A stretch of 64,000 nucleotides of DNA from Pseudomonas putida S13.1.2 (GTDB lineage Bacteria > Pseudomonadota > Gammaproteobacteria > Pseudomonadales > Pseudomonadaceae), in the NCBI RefSeq assembly GCF_000498395.2, contig NZ_CP010979.1:620001-684000 (forward strand). The letters are read 5' to 3'. Under the pieces are notes generated by a model. That model ran no database searches and was not told the origin of the DNA. It saw nothing but the letters and a program-made list of their open reading frames with translations. Below, one piece after another: positions 25,211 to 33,645 of the stretch. The position numbers were made by a program, and so were the translations under genes. How positions within the stretch are numbered: position 1 is the stretch's first letter; each line of letters begins with the position of its first letter.

Positions 25211-26590
25211 TCAACCCTGCTCCTTGCTCTCCGGCAAGAACCAGTTCAGCACCAGCGCACAGATCCCCCCGGTAGCCACACCCGATTCCAGCACATTGCG
25301 AATCGCCGCCGGCATATGCGCCAGAAACTCCGGCACCTGCGCCACGCCCAGGCCCAGCGCCAACGACACGGCAATGATCAGCAGCGCACGGCGGTCCAGC
25401 CGGGTGCTGGCCAGAATGTTGATCCCCGAAGCCGCAACCGCCCCGAACATCACCATGGCCGCGCCACCCAGCACCGGCTCCGGCACCGCCTGGATCACCC
25501 CGGCAACGCTCGGGAACAGCCCCAGCACCACCAGCATCACGGCAATCCACATACCAATGTGACGGCTGGCAATGCCGGTCAGCTGAATCACCCCGTTGTT
25601 CTGGGCAAAGATCGAGCTGGGGAAGGTGTTGAACACACCGGCCAGCAGCGAGTTGGCACCGTTGACCAGCACGCCACCCTTGATCCGCTGCATCCACACC
25701 GGCCCTTCGACCGGCTGGCGCGAAACCTTGCTGGTGGCGGTAACGTCACCGATGGCTTCCAGCGAAGTCACCAGGTAGATCACCAACATCGGAATGAACA
25801 GCGCCCACGAGAAGCCCAGGCCGAAGTGCAGCGGCGTCGGCACCTGGAACAGCGCGGCTTCGTGCATGCCGGTAAAGTCCAGGCGGCCCATGTAGCCGGC
25901 CAGTGCATAGCCAACCGCCAGGGCAATGACGATGGCGCAGCTGCGCATCCACACTACCGGCACGCGGTTGAGGATCACGATGATCGCCAGCACCACGCCC
26001 GACAGCAGCAGGTTATCGCCGTTGGCAAAGGTGCCATTGGCCATGGCACCGAAGCCGCCGCCCATGCTGATCAGGCCGACCTTGATCAAGGTCAGGCCGA
26101 TCATCAGCACCACGATACCGGTCACCAGCGGGGTGATCAGGCGTTTGACGAACGGCAGGATGCGCGACACGCCCATCTCCACGAACGAGCCCGCAATCAC
26201 CACGCCGAAGATGGCTGCCATCACACCCTCTACCGGCGTGCCTTGCTTGACCATCAGCGCGCCGCCCGCAATCAGCGGGCCGACAAAGTTGAAACTGGTG
26301 CCCTGCACAATCAGCAGCCCGGCGCCGAATGGGCCAAAGCGCTTGCACTGGACGAAGGTGGCGATACCCGAGATCACCAGCGACATGGAAACGATCAGGT
26401 TGGTATCACGCGCAGAAACGCCCAGCGCCTGGCAGATCAGCAGGCCAGGGGTAACGATCGGCACGATGATCGCCAGCAGGTGCTGCAGGGCAGCCAGCAG
26501 GCCGATCAGCAGCCGTGGCTTGTCCTCCAGGCCAAGCACCAGTTCATTGGCAGGCGCCGCTGCGCCTGGGCTGTGTTCGTGTGAGCTCAT
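25211..26590 (-). CDS. NCS2-family purine (xanthine/urate-type) permease
   Basis: 459 residues from MSSHEHSPGAAAPANELVLG with 12-14 membrane helices. The NAT/NCS2 signature FAQNNGVIQLTGIASRHIG is present, and AALQHLLAIIVPIVTPGLLI near the start resembles XanP/UacT xanthine and urate carriers rather than the UraA uracil type. It moves a nucleobase with protons across the inner membrane. The exact substrate cannot be read from sequence. A terminator follows. Confidence 0.88.
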   Translation of the reverse strand: MSSHEHSPGAAAPANELVLGLEDKPRLLIGLLAALQHLLAIIVPIVTPGLLICQALGVSARDTNLIVSMSLVISGIATFVQCKRFGPFGAGLLIVQGTSFNFVGPLIAGGALMVKQGTPVEGVMAAIFGVVIAGSFVEMGVSRILPFVKRLITPLVTGIVVLMIGLTLIKVGLISMGGGFGAMANGTFANGDNLLLSGVVLAIIVILNRVPVVWMRSCAIVIALAVGYALAGYMGRLDFTGMHEAALFQVPTPLHFGLGFSWALFIPMLVIYLVTSLEAIGDVTATSKVSRQPVEGPVWMQRIKGGVLVNGANSLLAGVFNTFPSSIFAQNNGVIQLTGIASRHIGMWIAVMLVVLGLFPSVAGVIQAVPEPVLGGAAMVMFGAVAASGINILASTRLDRRALLIIAVSLALGLGVAQVPEFLAHMPAAIRNVLESGVATGGICALVLNWFLPESKEQG

Positions 26591-26794
26591 TGCTGAAAGC
26601 TGCCCCGGAAGAAAAAAGGAGCGCATTCTACGGGGTGAAGAGGGATTGCGGTAGAGAAAAGCACGATGGCGGCATGATCGGCGAGCATTTGCCCAATTAC
26701 CTGACTTTAGAGTCAGTGAGTGAGTTAGAAACCCACGTGGTTGCAGACTGTTTTGGGGCAGCTGTTACAATTTGTGTTTTTTGGGAAGGAATCC

Positions 26795-27013
26795 ATGCGT
26801 CTAGCCATCATTCTTGCAGTGTTGCTCATCGTTGCCGTGTTCCCTTGGGCGCTTGCGGTGTATGGTGCAACCATCCTCGCCTACTACCTGTGGTATGTGA
26901 TTAGTGGCCTATTTGCGACAGGTTTTCTGATTTTCGCTTATTGGTATTCGCACAAAACCAGCGAACGCATAAATCGCCGCCGTGCCAGGCAGGCCAAGCA
27001 AGAAAACAACTAA
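26795..27013 (+). CDS. Small two-helix membrane protein
   Basis: 72 residues from MRLAIILAVLLIVAVFPWAL, with AAGGAATCC directly before the ATG. Two hydrophobic helices are followed by a basic, charged tail (SHKTSERINRRRARQAKQEN) that should lie in the cytosol. I do not recognise a family. The longer open frame upstream is not supported by a ribosome site. It stands alone between the permease and the repeats before yccA. Confidence 0.65.
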   Translation: MRLAIILAVLLIVAVFPWALAVYGATILAYYLWYVISGLFATGFLIFAYWYSHKTSERINRRRARQAKQENN

Positions 27014-27020
27014 CTACACT

Positions 27021-27114
27021 CGCGGGTAAAACCGCTCCCAGAGTAATCGCGCTAGCTTTCAGGTGTTGTGCAGTACAGTTGTCCCCCATAGGGACTGCAT
27101 ATGTCTGTAGCCTG
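27021..27114 (+). repeat. 94-bp direct repeat, copy A
   Basis: Begins CGCGGGTAAAACCGCTCCCA and ends TCTGTAGCCTGC. It matches 27188-27281 over about 94 positions, with a long common core (ATCGCGCTAGCTTTCAGGTG). Confidence 0.8.
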
Positions 27115-27123
27115 CGCGATCAC

Positions 27124-27210
27124 CTGTGGGAGCGGGCGTGCCCGCGAAGAAACCAACGCGGTGGATGGCACCGGCTTCGCCGGTGTTCGCGGCTAAAGCC
27201 GCTCCCACAG
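27124..27210. repeat. REP doublet between the two direct repeats
   Basis: CTGTGGGAGCGGGCGTGCCC at the left and GCTAAAGCCGCTCCCACAG at the right, with an inner ACCGGC/GCCGGT palindrome. Its right arm merges with copy B of the direct repeat. Confidence 0.75.
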
Positions 27211-27281
27211 TGATCGCGCTAGCTTTCAGGTGTTGTGCAAGACAGTTGTCACCACAGGTACTGCATATGCCTGAAGCCTGC
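27188..27281 (+). repeat. 94-bp direct repeat, copy B
   Basis: Second copy of the sequence at 27021-27114, with scattered substitutions and the REP doublet between the copies. Confidence 0.8.
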
Positions 27282-27306
27282 ACCCAATCCCTTTTCCAAC
27301 GCCCAC

Positions 27307-27333
27307 AAAAAAGCCCGCCGAAGCGGGCTTTCT
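27307..27333 (-). terminator. Terminator of yccA
   Basis: AAAAAAGCCCGCCGAAGCGGGCTTTCT just downstream of the yccA stop codon, with the T run on the minus strand. Confidence 0.85.
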
Positions 27334-27347
27334 CACACAGCAATCAA

Positions 27348-28019
27348 TCAGTCATCGCGACCCATGATGCCAAACAGCTGCAGCAGGCTGACAAACAGGT
27401 TGTAGATCGACACATACAAGCTGATGGTCGCCATGATGTAGTTCCGCTCGCCACCATGAATGATCGCGCTGGTCTGGAACAGGATGCAGACCGACGAGAA
27501 CAACACGAAGCCAGCGCTGATCGCCAGTTGCAGGCCGCTGATCTGGAAGAAGAAGCTGGCAACGACAGCACCCAACAGCACGAAGAAACCAGCAGTGATG
27601 AAGCCACTGAGGAAGCTCATGTCCTTGCGGGTGATCAGCACATAGGCCGACAGGCCACCAAACACCAGGGCAGTCATGGCAAACGCCGAGCTGACCACTT
27701 CAGCGCCACCGGCCATGCCCAGGTAGCGGTTCAGGATAGGGCCGAGAATGAAGCCCATGAAGCCGGTGAGGGCGAAGGTGGACACCAGGCCCCAAGCCGA
27801 ATCACGCAGCTTGTTGGTGAGGAAGAACAGCCCGTAGAAGCCGATCAATACCACAAATATGTTCGGGTAGCCGACGCGCATCTGCTGGGCCACGAAGGCC
27901 ATGACACCGCTGAAGGCGAGGGTAAGCGCCAGCAAGCTGTACGTGTTGCGCAGGACTTTGCTGATCTCCTGCTGCTCGACCTGCTGGCCGTGGTGGACGG
28001 CGTAATCCTGTTCGCGCAT
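27348..28019 (-). CDS. yccA: YccA / Bax-inhibitor-1 family inner-membrane protein
   Basis: 223 residues with seven membrane helices (from ~30) and a short cytosolic N-terminus, MREQDYAVHHGQQVEQQEIS. The C-terminal LYVSIYNLFVSLLQLFGIMG followed by GRDD is the conserved end of the BI-1/YccA family. In E. coli YccA is a substrate and modulator of the FtsH protease. It is the last gene of the conserved core block; the tRNA-Ser gene starts 135 bases upstream on the other strand. Confidence 0.94.
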   Translation of the reverse strand: MREQDYAVHHGQQVEQQEISKVLRNTYSLLALTLAFSGVMAFVAQQMRVGYPNIFVVLIGFYGLFFLTNKLRDSAWGLVSTFALTGFMGFILGPILNRYLGMAGGAEVVSSAFAMTALVFGGLSAYVLITRKDMSFLSGFITAGFFVLLGAVVASFFFQISGLQLAISAGFVLFSSVCILFQTSAIIHGGERNYIMATISLYVSIYNLFVSLLQLFGIMGRDD

Positions 28020-28106
28020 GGCGACACTCCTTGGTAAAACCTGTGGTTTCAGACGTTCAGATGCTAGGAGTCTATCAGAGCTCCTGCAACCCGCGACACA
28101 GAGAGT

Positions 28107-28134
28107 TTGACAGCGTGTTTCATTACGGTATTAT
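28107..28134 (+). promoter_or_regulatory. Sigma-70 promoter of the tRNA-Ser unit
   Basis: A consensus -35 TTGACA at 28107-28112 and -10 TATTAT at 28129-28134 have 16 bases between them, and the tRNA 5' end lies 20 bases further on. It is the original promoter of the split tRNA-Ser and now reads into the replacement tRNA at 28275. Confidence 0.8.
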
Positions 28135-28153
28135 GGCGGCCGCAAAACGAGCT

Positions 28154-28220
28154 GGAAGCGTGGCCGAGTGGTTTAAGGCAACGGTCTTGAAAACCGTCGA
28201 TGGGCAACTATCCTAGAGTT
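28154..28220 (+). pseudogene. 5' part of a split tRNA-Ser(UGA) gene
   Basis: Contains a complete tRNA-Ser start: acceptor strand GGAAGCG (28154-28160), D arm, anticodon arm ACGGT-CTTGAAA-ACCGT with anticodon TGA, variable arm GATGG-GCAA-CTATC, and the 5' T-stem TAGAG (28214-28218) plus TT. There it stops: the next bases are the inverted repeat of a foreign element. The missing T-loop remainder, CTCTA T-stem and CGCTTCC acceptor strand are found at 44711-44733. Joined, the parts make an 88-nt tRNA with every stem paired. This copy alone cannot make a tRNA. Confidence 0.92.
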
Positions 28221-28233
28221 CTTATCTAAGGTA
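28221..28233 (+). repeat. Left terminal inverted repeat of the element
   Basis: CTTATCTAAGGTA, directly after the host TAGAGTT. It pairs with 44696-44708 with one mismatch; a further CCCCAAA is shared by both ends a few bases inward with a small offset. Confidence 0.75.
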
Positions 28234-28274
28234 GTCCCCAAATGCAAACTTCAGGATAGCCAAGCGATTGCATC

Positions 28275-28364
28275 GGGAAATTGGCAGAGTGGTTGAATGC
28301 ACCGGTCTTGAAAACCGGCGAACGTGAGAGCGTTCCCAGGGTTCGAATCCCTGGTTTCCCGCCA
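28275..28364 (+). tRNA. tRNA-Ser(UGA), complete, carried by the element
   Basis: 90 nt including an encoded CCA. The acceptor GGGAAAT pairs with GTTTCCC (last pair T-G); D arm GCA/TGC; anticodon arm CCGGT-CTTGAAA-ACCGG with anticodon TGA; long variable arm AACG/CGTT; T arm CAGGG-TTCGAAT-CCCTG. The long variable arm marks tRNA-Ser. Its acceptor, variable and T stems differ completely from the split host tRNA-Ser(UGA), so it is not a local duplicate. It lies 41 bases inside the element's left end, downstream of the host promoter at 28107 and before a terminator. Confidence 0.97.
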
Positions 28365-28378
28365 AACACAGACAAATC

Positions 28379-28408
28379 AAGGGCTAGAGAGATCTAAGCC
28401 CTTTTTTT
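28379..28408 (+). terminator. Terminator of the replacement tRNA-Ser
   Basis: AAGGGCT...AGCCCTT hairpin followed by seven T residues, 15 bases after the tRNA CCA. Confidence 0.88.
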
Positions 28409-28674
28409 GTGCCTGCAGTATCTGTGCTACCCATGCAAAGCATGGCTGCTCCCCCAAGCATGCAGGTCAAATAGCTGCGAGCAGATGCAAGCTACTGCAT
28501 GCTTCTATGTCCGAGAGACGAGTCGAAAACCCAACTGCATACTTGCCGAACCCTGTATTAACGCAGAGCACAACCGCTAGCGATTGCGCAGTCCACGAGA
28601 AAATCCTGGGCGATGTCATCCAACGCCCAGTCCAAATTCTTCCCTTCATACATCAAGGTGCCGGGCGAGAGGGG

Positions 28675-30414
28675 TCAGTTCTGCCCTTGAAGCAGCGCAA
28701 GATCCTCAGACTCAAACCGAATATCTACGCCTGCAATCTTGCCCTCCCGCCGAAGCATGCTGGCCAACCGCGAGTGAGGCTCCTGGTCAACGATCGACCG
28801 GCAGGCCTGCAGAAACGAATCAGGCGCGTGTCCATGATTCCTTTCAGGTGCTCCAGTATCCTTGACGAGATCGAACCCTTTTTGGATGAGCAGTTGAAGG
28901 TCTGAGCCGGATGCGGCCCTGATTTCCTTCTCGAACTCCCGGGGGGTGACAGACCTCAAGAACTGCTTCTCGCTGATACCCCAGTCGTTCCCCTTCATCA
29001 GATCCTGGAGAAGTCCGAGTACGGTAAAGCGATCCAAGGAGACCGATCGCGCACTCTCTATTTCGTCCTGGATCAGGGGGTGAAGTTGATCAAAGGAGTG
29101 ATCGTTGAAGTGAAGCCAATCCTCCGTGACGCCATCCGGATGATCTGCTTGAAATTGGGCCCTCCATTTTTCAATGAAAGCGAGGCCAAGTTGCTGGTCG
29201 CCTGTCAACTGATCGATCGAAGGTATCAGATTAGAAAGCCTCTTCATGTCCAGCAGTCCCGCGCTGGGGAGCATGTGCTCCAGTTCGATGATCAGATCCT
29301 GCTCTGAAAGCTGAGGGTGCCAGGAGAGATGCTCCTCAAAGGTGATAGCCTTGTTGCGGGCCTCAAGCCGGTCACTTTTACGTAAATAATCGGTCACGAA
29401 ATGCTGGATATTCGTGCTGTCCACGATCCCAGAGTCGAGGTAAGCCAGGATCATGGCCTCCAGTTCGTCGGTGCTGCTGATGCCTACCCGTGTCATCAAG
29501 CGGTGCCAACGCTCTTGGTTTTGCTGTTGCTTGCTGAGCGGTGTGTTTTGCTTTCCCCTAAGGGAGACGAGCGTGGATGTCCGGTGCGCCTGATAGTCGA
29601 GGACGAATTCCTTACTCGGGGCGTCCTCTACTGCTTCATAGTGAATCCCGCCGAGTAAGCTTATTGATGGCAGTACGCGCTTGAGCAGCAGCGGAGCAAT
29701 CGCAGGATCCTGGCCCAGCAATTGATTGGCCACTTTGATGATTTTTCGGATGACCCGGATGTTGGTGATCCGTAATGGTAGAAGAGCGGCCCTCATTGGC
29801 TCAGGCCACGAGCAGGACGTCAGCTTGTGGGCGATGTCGAAAGCTTCGGTGGGGGACGTCTCTAGCTTGATCTCCTGATCGACCACCTTCTCACGAATTT
29901 GACCCCAAATTTCCTGATCCTTCAGCTTGTCGCTGTTCAGTATCAAGAGGATGCGGCAGTCGTGCTTCTGAACACATTCATCGATGAATCCGAGAATCTC
30001 ATCGATGGTTAATTTGGCGTGTTTGCGCTCGATGTCATCGATGACGATGAAGCGGCCCTTCAGCATGTAGGGCACCGCCAAGAGAGAAAGCTCGTCCAGT
30101 ACCGAGAAGCTTGAATTGACGCTTTTGAGCACCTTTTTTACCGCTGTGACTCCAGTTTTGACTGAATCAAGGTAGCTTTTGTCGAGCTTGTCCGTGAGTC
30201 CTTCGGCGATCTTTAGCTTCAATTCAGCGATCGTGCTCACGCCGAAGAGGGACGCTGATACGGCTTCTTTCGCCTGTTTGTCCCCGGTTGCCTCGCGAAC
30301 CTGCTTCCAGAGCTCCGTTTTCCCGGTGCCCCACTTTCCGGAAAGGGCAATCACCTTGTTCTCTTTTTCATCGATGAGGCCCAGGAGGGCGTGCTTGCAG
30401 TGCGCGAGGGTCAT
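28675..30414 (-). CDS. KAP-family P-loop NTPase
   Basis: 579 residues from the ATG at 30414 (MTLAHCKHALLGLIDEKENK), which has AAGGA five bases ahead; the frame is open further upstream, but that part shows no family similarity I recognise. Walker A is GKWGTGKTE near residues 25-33 and Walker B RFIVIDDIER, the extended DD/E form of KAP NTPases (STAND-related). I see no membrane insertion, unlike many KAP proteins. The last ~350 residues are helical and unassigned. KAP NTPases are frequent in phage-defence islands; its specific job here is inferred only. Confidence 0.8.
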   Translation of the reverse strand: MTLAHCKHALLGLIDEKENKVIALSGKWGTGKTELWKQVREATGDKQAKEAVSASLFGVSTIAELKLKIAEGLTDKLDKSYLDSVKTGVTAVKKVLKSVNSSFSVLDELSLLAVPYMLKGRFIVIDDIERKHAKLTIDEILGFIDECVQKHDCRILLILNSDKLKDQEIWGQIREKVVDQEIKLETSPTEAFDIAHKLTSCSWPEPMRAALLPLRITNIRVIRKIIKVANQLLGQDPAIAPLLLKRVLPSISLLGGIHYEAVEDAPSKEFVLDYQAHRTSTLVSLRGKQNTPLSKQQQNQERWHRLMTRVGISSTDELEAMILAYLDSGIVDSTNIQHFVTDYLRKSDRLEARNKAITFEEHLSWHPQLSEQDLIIELEHMLPSAGLLDMKRLSNLIPSIDQLTGDQQLGLAFIEKWRAQFQADHPDGVTEDWLHFNDHSFDQLHPLIQDEIESARSVSLDRFTVLGLLQDLMKGNDWGISEKQFLRSVTPREFEKEIRAASGSDLQLLIQKGFDLVKDTGAPERNHGHAPDSFLQACRSIVDQEPHSRLASMLRREGKIAGVDIRFESEDLALLQGQN

Positions 30415-30768
30415 GGAAGTCCTTGTCTGTAGCTCATGCAATAGCTCAATGCTGGAGCTGTAGGTAAAGACCGCATGTATAAGGCAGTGCGGTTGAAGGC
30501 GCAATGGGGCGGTAGAGCCAGGGACTCTCCACAGGCGGGATGTTACAGCCGCCTTCTGGCCCACGACTTCTTGGTCAACCTCATCATTGCGATATGTCGT
30601 CGACTTCAAGCAGGCGCTTTAGATCAAGGGTTGCAGCCAATCTCCCCATCTTGCCATCATCCCTGACGATGCAGCGACGGTCCTGCGTGCGTTCTCCGGC
30701 AGTCTTTAGGTCGGGCAGCAAGCGTCTCTGATCAGACCTTGATTGCGAATTGGATAAGGAAAACAGGT
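30415..30768. other. Gap upstream of the KAP NTPase gene
   Basis: 354 bases between the divergent KAP gene and the interrupted gene at 30769. It must contain the KAP promoter. I see no convincing gene or RNA in it. Confidence 0.4.
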
Positions 30769-31623
30769 TTGAACGTATTTAGTGTGCTAACCAGCCCTAC
30801 ATTTCCGTGGCAGTTGTCTGAGGACATCTATAACAGCAAAACCAGCAGAGATTGGCCGTATTGCCAAAATCATAACGGCGAGCTCAAGTCCTTTGCGTTG
30901 TGCCCTATTTGTCAAAATCCTGATTTGCTGGTCAATCGTTAAGTTCCATCCACGAAGTCCAAAACACTGTATGCGCGCCATGCGGGCTACTCTGTGTCTG
31001 GACTGGCTGACCATGATCAGGAAGCCTACCTGGATTGCCCGCTCCATAACCCCGAGCGGTTTGATAGCAAGCTTCGACGTCAGGCGGGTAGCAAGCGCAA
31101 TGATGAAATTCGGCTACTGCTTCTGCACCATTTAGACCTTGTGATCACCCAGTTAGAAGGCGCGATGGGTATCAAGCTTACCGATCAAGCTGTGGAGTCC
31201 ATGCTCTTGGATTTCATTAAGAGGGCAGGGTGGGAGTACAAGGCTATCAGTCTATACAATTTGCATCTAGGTTTCGCCTACATGACCGAGGCCAAAGACT
31301 TGTTTGGCTGTAGGGTGACTGACACTAACATGGCACTCCAGATTAAGTCTAAATCTGAGGGATTCGAAACCACGAGCAACGGTTTGATCTTTCGCAGGAG
31401 AGATGTCAAGGGTACAAAGCTCCGGCTTTATTTCAACAATCATCAAATCGATAACGGTCACCCTGCCAAGGAATCGGTGAACGTGGAAATAGTCGAGCTG
31501 AAGGGTGCTACCCTCAAGCCCAAAACCATTTTCACCAAAACCATCAGTTTTTCAGGGACTCTGTTTTTTAACATGCTGATGCGCTGGGAACGTCTACGTG
31601 TGATCGCGAGTGATCACCTGTAG
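30769..31623 (+). pseudogene. Unknown gene interrupted by one in-frame stop
   Basis: A frame from a TTG at 30769 (AAGGA upstream) encodes a small zinc-ribbon-like segment, WPYCQNHNGELKSFALCPICQN, meets TAA at 30940-30942, and continues in the same frame with no further stop to 31623. The second part begins TLYARHAGYSVSGLADHDQE then AYLDCPLHNPERF, and runs on as a normal-looking ~210-residue mixed protein. The continuity of frame and the paired CxxC/CxxH motifs on both sides of the stop suggest one ~285-residue gene broken by a nonsense mutation. A GTG at 30994 could restart a shorter product. I do not recognise the family with certainty. Confidence 0.55.
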
Positions 31624-31917
31624 TACATCGCCGATCGGCCTGTTCAGCACTGCGATGAGTTCTGGCATTCCGATCGGCTCCTCATCAAGGTTTTCTCTGA
31701 GATACTCGGCGTGGGTTGCATGCGCTGCTCGCTCGATTGCGTGATACGCCAGGCTGTTGATCAGCTTCAATGTGCCTTCTTCATCGTAGAGCCCCAGTGC
31801 GTTTGCAAGGGAGATTACCGGGGAGACTATGGTGCGCAGGCGATCAAGGTCTTGGGCGACAGTTAGGATTATATTGTCACGGGCATTGCGGGTCATGTAT
31901 TCATACGGAAATTTCAT
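31594..31917 (-). CDS. Small unknown protein
   Basis: 107 residues, MKFPYEYMTRNARDNIILTV onward, predicted helical and soluble. Its 3' end overlaps the convergent gene ending at 31623 by 30 bases. I do not recognise a family. The ribosome site is weak (GAGAG). Confidence 0.5.
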   Translation of the reverse strand: MKFPYEYMTRNARDNIILTVAQDLDRLRTIVSPVISLANALGLYDEEGTLKLINSLAYHAIERAAHATHAEYLRENLDEEPIGMPELIAVLNRPIGDVLQVITRDHT

Positions 31918-32493
31918 CTGAGCGCTCTCGTATCCTATTTCGAAATTTCGTTACGCCTTATGGAAGGCCCGACGATTCGGCGGTTGTCCCGGTTTCGTTG
32001 CTCTTCATGTCTTTATTTTGCAGGTGGAGCTTTGCTTGATGCAACGGGGTCGTTGTCATAGGTGATGGGTGTGCAGCCCAGTTAACAGCTCGTGGTGATC
32101 AGGTAGGTCGTAGGTGATTGCGGCAGGTTGTCAGCACTCTCGTGGGTGCGTTAACGCTCTGAGCACTATGCACGGATTCATCACCAGATCGATTTTTTGT
32201 CTTGCGTGACGCTGATTACATACACGGTATCGCTTATGTTCTGCATGACCGTTGTGGGGATCTGCATGATCCCGTTTTGACCTTCCCCCGGGCTGGATAC
32301 TCAGCTGTTAAGGTACATCGCGCTCCCGGGCACTGCGGTGATCAAGTTCTACCTCATGTACCGCTATCGCGCATGTAAGTAGCAAAATCGAACGAAAAAT
32401 GAGCGGCATGGAAAAGCCAAGAAAAGCTGTGTACGCTGGATCTAAATGCTTTAATGTAAAGATCAATTTTCACACTGAACTGAGGAAGCACGC
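31918..32493. other. Gap before the MvaT-like gene
   Basis: 576 bases. I see no convincing gene. The last ~120 bases (32370-32490) are AT-rich and probably hold the promoter of the MvaT-like gene. Confidence 0.4.
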
Positions 32494-32859
32494 ATGTCCC
32501 GTCTGGTCGAATACCGTCAGTTAGAGCAAAAATTGGCCGCCCAGCTGGCGGAATTGGAAGCCTTGAAAGGTAGCAGTGAGCTCCAGAGCGAGATCGAGTT
32601 TGAAACCAAGCTTTGTGGTCTGCTAGGCGAGTATGGCTATAGCCTGCGCGACATCATCAATATTTTGGATCCTCAGGCAAACCGCCGAAGCGCTCCAGTG
32701 GTTGCAGAGAAAGCACCTCGCCGTGAGCGGCAAGTCAAGCAGTATAAAAACCCAAATAACGGTGAAATCATCGAAACAAAAGGCGGCAACCATAAGCTTC
32801 TTAAAGAGTGGAAAGCCGAATACGGCGCTGACACAGTAGAGAGCTGGCTGACCAAGTAA
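32494..32859 (+). CDS. MvaT/TurB-family H-NS-like transcriptional silencer
   Basis: 121 residues. The N-terminal half is a coiled-coil oligomerisation region (RLVEYRQLEQKLAAQLAELE), ending in the family motif YGYSLRDIINILDP. The C-terminal DNA-binding part has KQYKNPNNGEIIETKGGNHK and LKEWKAEYGADTVESWL, the AT-hook-like loop of MvaT/MvaU/TurA proteins. These bind AT-rich foreign DNA and silence it, forming hetero-oligomers with the chromosomal copies. GAGGAAG lies nine bases before the ATG. It is the only clear regulator of global type in the element. Confidence 0.92.
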   Translation: MSRLVEYRQLEQKLAAQLAELEALKGSSELQSEIEFETKLCGLLGEYGYSLRDIINILDPQANRRSAPVVAEKAPRRERQVKQYKNPNNGEIIETKGGNHKLLKEWKAEYGADTVESWLTK

Positions 32860-32949
32860 TTCGGGTTCGCTGCTAGGGCCTCCGATCAGGAGGCCTCGTC
32901 CGGGGGATACTACCAATCGTTCTCTTTGCGCAGTTAAGCCTGACTCGAC

Positions 32950-33435
32950 TCAGCCGGCGCGGCTTGCAGCTTGAGGGTCTCTCAACACATCATCTGTCCA
33001 GGCTAGCATCACGCTGACTACGAGCGTGAACATGGCGTAGCCTATCACCGACACAACACCGTCCACGCTCATGCCCTCCAAGTCGCGGTACCACCATGCT
33101 AGCAAGAAGCCAATCATCGCTCCTAATGCGGCACGGAAAGCCATCAGGAGACTGCCGCCGATATTGACAAAAAACCTATGCAACTCACGTGATTTGCCGA
33201 TGAGCTCAAACGAGCGATAGGTTGATCTCCAGGTAAAAATGCTGACTGCGGCGAATGCGAATAGCAGCCATAGGTAATACTTCATCAGCGGTGGTGCCGC
33301 TAGGAGCGTGTTGACCAGTGCATTTACTTCCTCTGCGGTGGTGCAGGTCAGTACTGGAAGAGCGCCAATAAAGAATGCATACGAGATTTCCCTGGTCGTA
33401 CGTAGCCAGAAGTTGAAATTCACCTTTTCTTTCAT
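32950..33435 (-). CDS. Unknown inner-membrane protein
   Basis: 161 residues with about four hydrophobic helices (around 17-35, 50-68, 92-115 and 125-145) and charged ends. No motif recognised. It is convergent with the MvaT-like gene; a GGCCTCC/GGAGGCC hairpin at 32876-32895 lies between them. Confidence 0.65.
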   Translation of the reverse strand: MKEKVNFNFWLRTTREISYAFFIGALPVLTCTTAEEVNALVNTLLAAPPLMKYYLWLLFAFAAVSIFTWRSTYRSFELIGKSRELHRFFVNIGGSLLMAFRAALGAMIGFLLAWWYRDLEGMSVDGVVSVIGYAMFTLVVSVMLAWTDDVLRDPQAASRAG

Positions 33436-33645
33436 TACCTTTCGCCTAGCCGTCTCTATCTATATTTCAAATCAAGCAAAACATGCCGAAAATACTATTT
33501 CGTAACAAATTGTTCTGCCGCAGCGATATCAAAAGCTCCGGATTTTTCACGGCTTAAGTATCGAAAAATCGTATTTTATCAAGGCTTTGCTTCATCATGA
33601 AGAGGGTCGCCTGGAAGGTAGGGATGGGGGCTGGTCGAATGTCTA

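Noticed and set aside
25211-26584. Open frames opposite to the NCS2 permease gene
   Set aside because: Histidine/glutamine-rich shadow without membrane helices or motifs.
28154-28240. Calling a complete tRNA-Ser at 28154
   Set aside because: After the 5' T-stem the sequence cannot form the T-loop, 3' T-stem or acceptor pairing; these parts are at 44711.
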